Shown: piece by piece, positions 31,850 through 36,780 of the stretch
How the letters are laid out: the number at the start of each line of letters is the position of its first letter
How positions within the stretch are numbered: position 1 is the stretch's first letter
Assembly: GCA_031288355.1 (NCBI GenBank)
Contig: JAITRN010000028.1
Span: 1-36,780, forward strand
Source: Candidatus Opitulatrix roisinitermitis
Lineage (GTDB): Bacteria; Actinomycetota; Actinomycetes; Actinomycetales; Bifidobacteriaceae
Length of the DNA stretch: 36,780 nt
Direction of reading: 5' to 3'
The notes under the pieces: generated by a model
Database searches by the model: none
What the model saw: the letters and a program-made list of their open reading frames with translations, nothing else
Told to the model about the DNA's origin: nothing
Program-made: the position numbers and the translations under genes

Positions 31850-34315
31850 TTAAACCTTTATCTGCACTCTATCAGCTGGTGCTCCGCCAGCTATCAAAGC
31901 ATCTTTAGAGGCTTGATTTTTCACTAAAACCACGTGATTATTCCACACCGTGTTAGTAAAAAGAGTTGAAGGATTTGAATTGGTTAAATCAGCCGCTGAC
32001 CAATCAATATTATAAGATAAATTCACATTTATAAAAATTGAATAAAGACGATAATTTATTCCAAAATCATTCGGTAAAACAAAAGGACCTTGAAAAACCG
32101 TACTATTAAAAATACGAGTCCCTACAATCGAATTCTCAAAAAAATTGGTTGGTAAAGTCCAACCACTGGCTATAGTGGCTCTTTCAAACATATCTTCTTC
32201 CAAATCTCCTCCTGGGATATTTAATTTAAAAGATGGAACTCTAAAATCGGCAGGAATAACAGCTTGTGAAAACATTCCTTCCCCTTTACAATATGAACAA
32301 AAATCATCTGACAAAGTAAAGCCTTGAGGAATCGTTACTTCTGAAAACATATAACCCGCCCTAGCATATTCACCAAAATTGGCGGGAAATGAATAATTCT
32401 CCGGAAAAACTGCACCTCGAAACATATTATTCATCCAAAAACGTTTCTGATCTGATAAGGAATAATCAACCGAACCAAAATTTTCGGGAAAAACTAAACT
32501 AGACGGAATTGAAGAATAGGCAAAAGCATAATTTAAAGTGCTTCCTGAATTATCAGAAGAGGTGGCAAAATTTTTCGAAAGCTGAAAGCCAGCTGGAAAA
32601 TTAACATTTGCGAAAATGTATGACAAATCGCCAGGATTCATGCCAAAATCATCTGGAAACCTAAATCCTGGCGCAAAAACAGCTGAATCAAACATATGCT
32701 CCATATTAACAGAAAAGCCGTATTTTATACTATTGTTATTCGTCAAAAATTGGGGTAAAGAAAAATCTGCTGGCAGAGCGGCCGCCCTAAACATACTTTC
32801 TGCATATTCACAATTTTGACCAAACTTTTCAGGAAAAACAAAACCTGATGGGAAAACAGTATTCTCAAACATGCCCGATGTATTTTCAGCATTTTGGCCA
32901 AAATTATCTGAAAAAATTATATTATTTATTTTGCCAAAATGATAAAACATATAATTCAACGATTTGGCAAAGTTGGTATTTAAATGCGTTAGATCTAATG
33001 AAACTCCTGGATCAGAATTAAAATTAGAAAAAAGATACTGATTATCAAGACTGTCTGGCATAACTCCGCCTATTTGGCCAATAGTTATTTCACCCCCATT
33101 GACACAGGCTAAAATTGCCCCTGTATCCCCATAAGAAACATCTATTGGGGAAGAACAGGCAGGCAAATAATCTATAAATTCAATTTTGGTTATAGAAGAA
33201 CGCGTCTTTCTTGTATTTAAAAAATTAACTGGACTAGAATTTTCAATTTTTAAAAATGGCACAACTTCTAAATCTTGGGATGAATAAGCCATAAATTTAG
33301 CCATTTGGACGCGCGAAACAGTGTTGTTCGGTTTATATTCCCCATCCGAATAACCCGAAATAATTAAATCTTTTAAAAGATATGCCACGGCTTTTTTTTG
33401 TTCATCACTAGCTAATTTAGCAGAATCAGTGATCTTATCTAAATATCCGCTAATTTGACCAGAATAAAGATCTGGCGATCCGAAATACCGATAAATCTCT
33501 AAAGCTAATTGAGCGCGAGTTATAAATTTGCTGCCATAAAAAATCTTAGCACCTTTTTTAGTGCAAGCTTTATATGGTTTACTTTTAGCAGTGCAATCAT
33601 ATCCCTGGACTATTCCTCGGCTAACAGCCCATAAAACAGCGTTTTTATGTTCATTATTGGCTAAATCTGCAAAAGGGTTTTTTGTTCCCGACACAGACGG
33701 TTTACCAGCTGAACGATAAATAAATGAGGCCATTTGTTCACGGCTGACTTTTGTGCTAGGATGATAACCTCCGTCTTGATAACCGGTGGTTATTCCATAA
33801 CTAGCTATCCAATTAATTTGCTCTTGAGAATCAATCGGTTGACTGTCTATATCATTGAATTGAGGTCTTATAACGGCATTTAAATAAATACTTACTGAAG
33901 AATTTGATTGACGCGATATACGCGATCCCTCACTAGAATTAGATGTTACTCTTGCTGTATAATTTCCTGTATCTACGTTATTAAAAATATATTCTGTGGA
34001 ATTTCCATTTATCCAACCAGAAGAAATAACGTCTTTTTGAAAATCATTGACTAAAGAAAAAACAATTGCGCTTTGGCTATAATCTGGCGGGGTTTGAAAA
34101 TCTACTTTAATTGAATTGCCTCCGATTCTCATCGCAATAACATTAAAATAACCTGCGGTATTTGAATTAACTGCATTTGCCTTTGGTGCAGACACTGCGC
34201 CAAATGAAGAAAAGCAAAAGATGGCTATCAAACAAAAAGCTAATTTTTTGAATATATTTTTTGAATAAAAAAAGTCCTTATATTTATTTATTGAATTTAT
34301 TTTTAGATTGTGCAT
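31850..34315 (-). CDS. SLH-domain surface protein, C-type (copy 5)
   Basis: Start placed at ATG 34315, ten bases after AAAGGG, because paralogues begin at this point (MHNLKINSINKYK aligns with MNNPKINSINKYK). An upstream ATG at 34339 would add eight residues across the ribosome site. The protein of 821 aa has a signal peptide, almost no linker, an FN3-like domain, three SLH domains (second with CTAKSKPYKACTKKG), module LPACSSPIDVSYGDTG, an LRR region and a cap identical to copy 4. Its FN3-like domain diverges most within the C-type (NVIAMRIGGNSIKVDFQT). It is the middle gene of the D-C5-C4 operon, 28 bases after the D-type gene. Confidence 0.88.
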   Translation of the reverse strand: MHNLKINSINKYKDFFYSKNIFKKLAFCLIAIFCFSSFGAVSAPKANAVNSNTAGYFNVIAMRIGGNSIKVDFQTPPDYSQSAIVFSLVNDFQKDVISSGWINGNSTEYIFNNVDTGNYTARVTSNSSEGSRISRQSNSSVSIYLNAVIRPQFNDIDSQPIDSQEQINWIASYGITTGYQDGGYHPSTKVSREQMASFIYRSAGKPSVSGTKNPFADLANNEHKNAVLWAVSRGIVQGYDCTAKSKPYKACTKKGAKIFYGSKFITRAQLALEIYRYFGSPDLYSGQISGYLDKITDSAKLASDEQKKAVAYLLKDLIISGYSDGEYKPNNTVSRVQMAKFMAYSSQDLEVVPFLKIENSSPVNFLNTRKTRSSITKIEFIDYLPACSSPIDVSYGDTGAILACVNGGEITIGQIGGVMPDSLDNQYLFSNFNSDPGVSLDLTHLNTNFAKSLNYMFYHFGKINNIIFSDNFGQNAENTSGMFENTVFPSGFVFPEKFGQNCEYAESMFRAAALPADFSLPQFLTNNNSIKYGFSVNMEHMFDSAVFAPGFRFPDDFGMNPGDLSYIFANVNFPAGFQLSKNFATSSDNSGSTLNYAFAYSSIPSSLVFPENFGSVDYSLSDQKRFWMNNMFRGAVFPENYSFPANFGEYARAGYMFSEVTIPQGFTLSDDFCSYCKGEGMFSQAVIPADFRVPSFKLNIPGGDLEEDMFERATIASGWTLPTNFFENSIVGTRIFNSTVFQGPFVLPNDFGINYRLYSIFINVNLSYNIDWSAADLTNSNPSTLFTNTVWNNHVVLVKNQASKDALIAGGAPADRVQIKV

Positions 34316-34343
34316 ATTATTTTTTCCCTTTCTATTCATTTAC

Positions 34344-36068
34344 TTATTCCACTTTACAAGACTCACCAGGTATTAATATATCTTCATTTGTAGCACCAGT
34401 TATAGAATTTATAAAAAGATTTCTATACGTATCATTTTTAACATATACACAATGCTTATTCCAAACAACATTTCCAAACAATTCATTAACATCTGGAATA
34501 ATTCCACCTTTACCGTCTGATTTAATCACAAAATCAGTATCTGACCAATCAATACTAGTTTTCAGATTTGCTGTCATAAACATACTTTTCATAATTTGTG
34601 ATTCAGCTGCAAAATCTTTAGGAAGTTCAACTAAGCCTAATGTAGACCACTCAAACATATGATCGGTCACTCTAGTTTTAGAAGCATTTAATTTTTCCAA
34701 GTCTAATGAGACTCCGGCGCTATTACCTAACTTACTAAATAAATACGCACTACTATAAATATTTGCCACAACCCCGCCATAAGCTCCAACAACTATTTCA
34801 TCTCCATCCACACAGGCATAAATTGCGTTTTGGAAACCATCTTCGGACACATCCACTCGATTATCGCACTTCGGCAAAGTATTTATAAAAGAAATTTTAG
34901 TTATACTAGAACGCGATTTACCTGTATCTAGAAAATCTGAATCAATTTCTTTTGCTTCTCTTAAATAAGGTGTTGTGCCTAATTTACCGGCTATTCTTTT
35001 CAAAAATTGGGTCATCTGAATCCGAGAAACTCTTCTTTTAGGTCTAAATGTTTTGTCCTCATATCCTGTAGTTATGCTCTCTTTAATTAACCAAGCAATT
35101 GGCTTTTGCTGATCCAAAGGAATTTCGTCTTTGTCAACCAGCGAATCAAGATACTCAGTTACTTCATCACTAGAAATTTCTGGCGTTAAAGCCAATTTAT
35201 ACAAAAATTGCGCCATATTCCCGCGGCTAGTTTCTCCATCAGGCAAAAAATAATGATCATCAGCGGCTTGGCAAATAGAATTAGGCACGCCTTTGCCTGT
35301 GCATGTATAGCCTTGCAATATTCCTTTGGATGACAGCCAGTCAATAGCTCCTTCATGAACCCCAAATTTGCCAGAATCTAAAAATTTCACTGGTTTATCA
35401 CCTTCTGATATTTCAGGTTTGCCAAAAGCTCTATATAAAAAAGAGGCCATTTCTTTGCGCTGCACAATATCTCTTGGCCTAAAATCGCCGCCTGACCCAA
35501 GAGCAATTTTATAAGATGAAGCCCAATTTAGCGAATCTTTTTCATCATCATTCAGCAAATAAAAATCGTCAAATGTTTTAGCATCTCCTGGACTAAAAGC
35601 AATATGGCCGTCATTGGTCTCTTTCTCACTTAAAGGAAAAACGTCTGACTCTTTTGGGGGACTTTCTTGACCGCCTGCTTCAGCATAAACTCTGGCTGAA
35701 TAAAAGCCTGCCGGAACATTAGAAAATATACAACTATTTTTAACATCTTTAATAGGTACACACACTTTTTCAGAAATCGCTGTAGAACTTGCTTTCTCCT
35801 CCCAAACGCTACCAAAATTATTTAATAACTGAACTTTATATTCAAACGATTCAGCTAAATTAGATGGTGGCCCCCATTTTACGACTTCCTGTTTTGTTTC
35901 AGAATTAGCACTTACACTAGCCCAACTTGGCGGATTTGGAGCTTCATCAGCCTTCGCTGGCGGCGCAAAGCTGGCAAAAACTAAACTAACTATCAGCCCG
36001 AAACTGACCAAAAACATATATGCAGACATATATGCAGTTCTACTAGTTCTATTTCTTAAATTATTCAT
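34344..36068 (-). CDS. SLH-domain surface protein, short D-type
   Basis: The first and most divergent member of the array, 574 aa. Start at ATG 36068 after AAAAGG; the frame is open to a TTG at 36089, but relatives start MNN as here. Signal peptide (core MFLVSFGLIVSLVFASFAPPAKA), FN3-like domain (PPSWASVSANSE to ESPPKESDVFPL), three SLH domains (FDDFYLLNDDEKDSLNWASS..., the second with CTGKGVPNSICQAADD, the third TGYEDKTFRPKRRVSR), one module (LPKCDNRVDVSEDG, IYACV) and only about two LRR units (MFEWSTL, MFMTANL). The cap is different, ending in IPGESCKVE with extra cysteines (NKHCVYVKND). The few LRRs suggest it is close to the unexpanded ancestral form; this is inference. Confidence 0.87.
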   Translation of the reverse strand: MNNLRNRTSRTAYMSAYMFLVSFGLIVSLVFASFAPPAKADEAPNPPSWASVSANSETKQEVVKWGPPSNLAESFEYKVQLLNNFGSVWEEKASSTAISEKVCVPIKDVKNSCIFSNVPAGFYSARVYAEAGGQESPPKESDVFPLSEKETNDGHIAFSPGDAKTFDDFYLLNDDEKDSLNWASSYKIALGSGGDFRPRDIVQRKEMASFLYRAFGKPEISEGDKPVKFLDSGKFGVHEGAIDWLSSKGILQGYTCTGKGVPNSICQAADDHYFLPDGETSRGNMAQFLYKLALTPEISSDEVTEYLDSLVDKDEIPLDQQKPIAWLIKESITTGYEDKTFRPKRRVSRIQMTQFLKRIAGKLGTTPYLREAKEIDSDFLDTGKSRSSITKISFINTLPKCDNRVDVSEDGFQNAIYACVDGDEIVVGAYGGVVANIYSSAYLFSKLGNSAGVSLDLEKLNASKTRVTDHMFEWSTLGLVELPKDFAAESQIMKSMFMTANLKTSIDWSDTDFVIKSDGKGGIIPDVNELFGNVVWNKHCVYVKNDTYRNLFINSITGATNEDILIPGESCKVE

Positions 36069-36093
36069 AAAATCGACCTTTTCTATCAAATTC

Positions 36094-36122
36094 TTTATAC
36101 TATTAGTACAAGCTTAGCAGAA
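36094..36122 (-). promoter_or_regulatory. Promoter of the D-C5-C4 SLH operon
   Basis: Coding strand: a T7 tract (complement of 36121-36127) entering TTCTGC (36117-36122), a 17-base spacer and TATAAA (36094-36099). A short leader with AAAAGG precedes ATG 36068. The -35 is weak but the layout matches the other array promoters. Confidence 0.55.
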
Positions 36123-36152
36123 AAAAATATTTTACAAAATTATAACACAAAT

Positions 36153-36190
36153 ATTAGTTTTATAAAAAACAAATTAGCTTTATAAAAAAC
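36153..36190. repeat. Two 20-bp direct repeats upstream of the SLH array
   Basis: ATTAGTTTTATAAAAAAC (36153-36170) and ATTAGCTTTATAAAAAAC (36173-36190) differ at one base and have a period of 20 bp, about two helical turns. They lie 30-70 bases upstream of the -35 of the D-type gene. The TTATAAA...ACGAAT block resembles sequence upstream of the other array promoters. A regulator-binding site or curved AT-rich element is possible. Confidence 0.5.
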
Positions 36191-36201
36191 GAATATTATG
36201 T

Positions 36202-36255
36202 AAAAAAGAAAATGTTTATACTAAATTTTGGTATATTATATTAAATTTTAGTATA
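36202..36255 (-). terminator. Candidate terminator after ftsX
   Basis: On the coding strand TATACTAAAATTT (overlapping the ftsX stop) can pair with AAAATTTAGTATA with one mismatch around a 13-base loop, followed by TTTTCTTTTTT. The stem is AT-only apart from single G/C pairs, so strength is doubtful, but it would separate ftsX from the SLH operon. Confidence 0.45.
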
Positions 36256-36780
36256 GCGTTTTAATGTGGCAAAAGACGCCACAGCTGATAAAATCACACT
36301 AGCGCCTATTAAAATAGGTGTTATAACTAAAACATCATAAACTGTCACAAAAGCTATCCAATGAATTGAAGAACCTAGCCAGTCATCTATAAAAAACTTA
36401 ACCACTAAAAATAAACCGCCAACAGCCAAAAGAGAACCTATCAAAGAAGCAATTACCCCTTCTAACAAAAAAGGCAGCATAATAAAAGAATTAGAAGCGC
36501 CCACCAGCCTCATAATTTCTGTTTCTCGGCGGCGAGACTGAGCCGATAATCTTATAGTCGTGGTAATTAAAAGCACTGCTGCTAAAAGCATAACTATAGC
36601 TAAACTAGCTGACATGGCGCTAGCAGCATTTAGTGTTCTAAATAAAGGCTCAAAAAGTTGTCTTTGGTCTCTAACTTCAGCCACGCCTGGCCGCCCTGTC
36701 AGAACATCAGCAATCACCTGATATTTTTCAGGATTTTTCAATTTCAGACGCATAATAACTTGCATATCATCAGGCGTGAG
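36241..36780 (-). CDS. ftsX: Cell-division protein FtsX, C-terminal part (cut by window edge)
   Basis: Membrane subunit of the FtsE-FtsX complex, which transmits ATP hydrolysis to periplasmic or extracellular wall hydrolases at the septum. The frame runs to the very edge of the window (LTPDDMQVIMRLKLKNPEKY continues the extracellular domain), so an internal ATG at 36765 is not the start. Visible are the end of the extracellular loop (VADVRDQR-like VAEVRDQRQLF), a membrane helix (SLAIVMLLAAVLLITTTI), the conserved QSRRRETEIMRLVGAS cytoplasmic motif and two further helices (VIASLIGSLLAVGGLFLVV and the C-terminal one). ftsE should lie just outside, further right. The M23 gene that usually follows is displaced to 13149-14450. 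Confidence 0.93.
   Translation of the reverse strand, partial: LTPDDMQVIMRLKLKNPEKYQVIADVLTGRPGVAEVRDQRQLFEPLFRTLNAASAMSASLAIVMLLAAVLLITTTIRLSAQSRRRETEIMRLVGASNSFIMLPFLLEGVIASLIGSLLAVGGLFLVVKFFIDDWLGSSIHWIAFVTVYDVLVITPILIGASVILSAVASFATLKRYTKI

Noticed and set aside
14538-36068. Array considered as a mobile element or prophage
   Set aside because: No transposase, integrase, attachment site or structural phage gene was found; tandem duplication of paralogues explains the layout.
36765-36780. ATG 36765 as the true start of a short FtsX
   Set aside because: The frame stays open to the window edge and the upstream codons (LTPDD) continue the FtsX extracellular domain, so the gene is cut by the window.

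Overview
The window is AT-rich (about one third G+C by eye) and reads as the chromosome of a low-GC actinobacterium. Supporting signs are a DUF6350-type membrane protein next to a UvrD/PcrA helicase, adjacent plsC and gpsA, an FtsX with a coiled-coil M23 peptidase on the same strand, SLH domains of the actinobacterial style (QMASFxxRxAG), UDP-galactopyranose mutase, and many genes whose start codon lies only 6-7 nt after a -10 box, as in leaderless transcripts. The species is not identifiable from the sequence alone. No transposase, integrase, phage gene or CRISPR array was seen. No stretch over 300 bases lacks a gene.

Left part (1-14.5 kb): the 3' end of an unknown gene; a secreted seven-bladed Ycf48-like propeller protein; then, on the minus strand, a housekeeping run transcribed leftward: pcrA, DUF6350 protein, glf, smpB, plsC, gpsA, tsaD. 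Rightward from the pcrA divergence lie comEA, comEC (with an apparent N-terminal frameshift) and def. A minus-strand tRNA-Val(GAC) and a secreted M23 peptidase follow.

Right part (14.5-36.1 kb): eight consecutive, same-strand, paralogous genes for very large secreted proteins. Each has a signal peptide, an FN3-like variable domain, three SLH domains, a two-cysteine module, BspA/DUF285-type leucine-rich repeats and a conserved C-terminal cap. There are three subtypes: D (34344-36068), five C-type genes (21439-34315) and two A-type genes (14538-21303). They are served by five similar promoters, each with a poly(T) tract abutting the -35 box. A C-terminal gene relic at 17891-17960 marks a tandem-duplication joint. 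At the right edge is the 3' part of ftsX.

Reading: the array sits between ftsX and the M23 gene, whose products in relatives act together in septal wall hydrolysis. The inference is that an amplified, diversifying family of wall-anchored surface adhesins has expanded inside a conserved cell-division neighbourhood. SLH domains would hold the proteins on a cell-wall polymer, and the FN3-like loops and LRRs would face outward.
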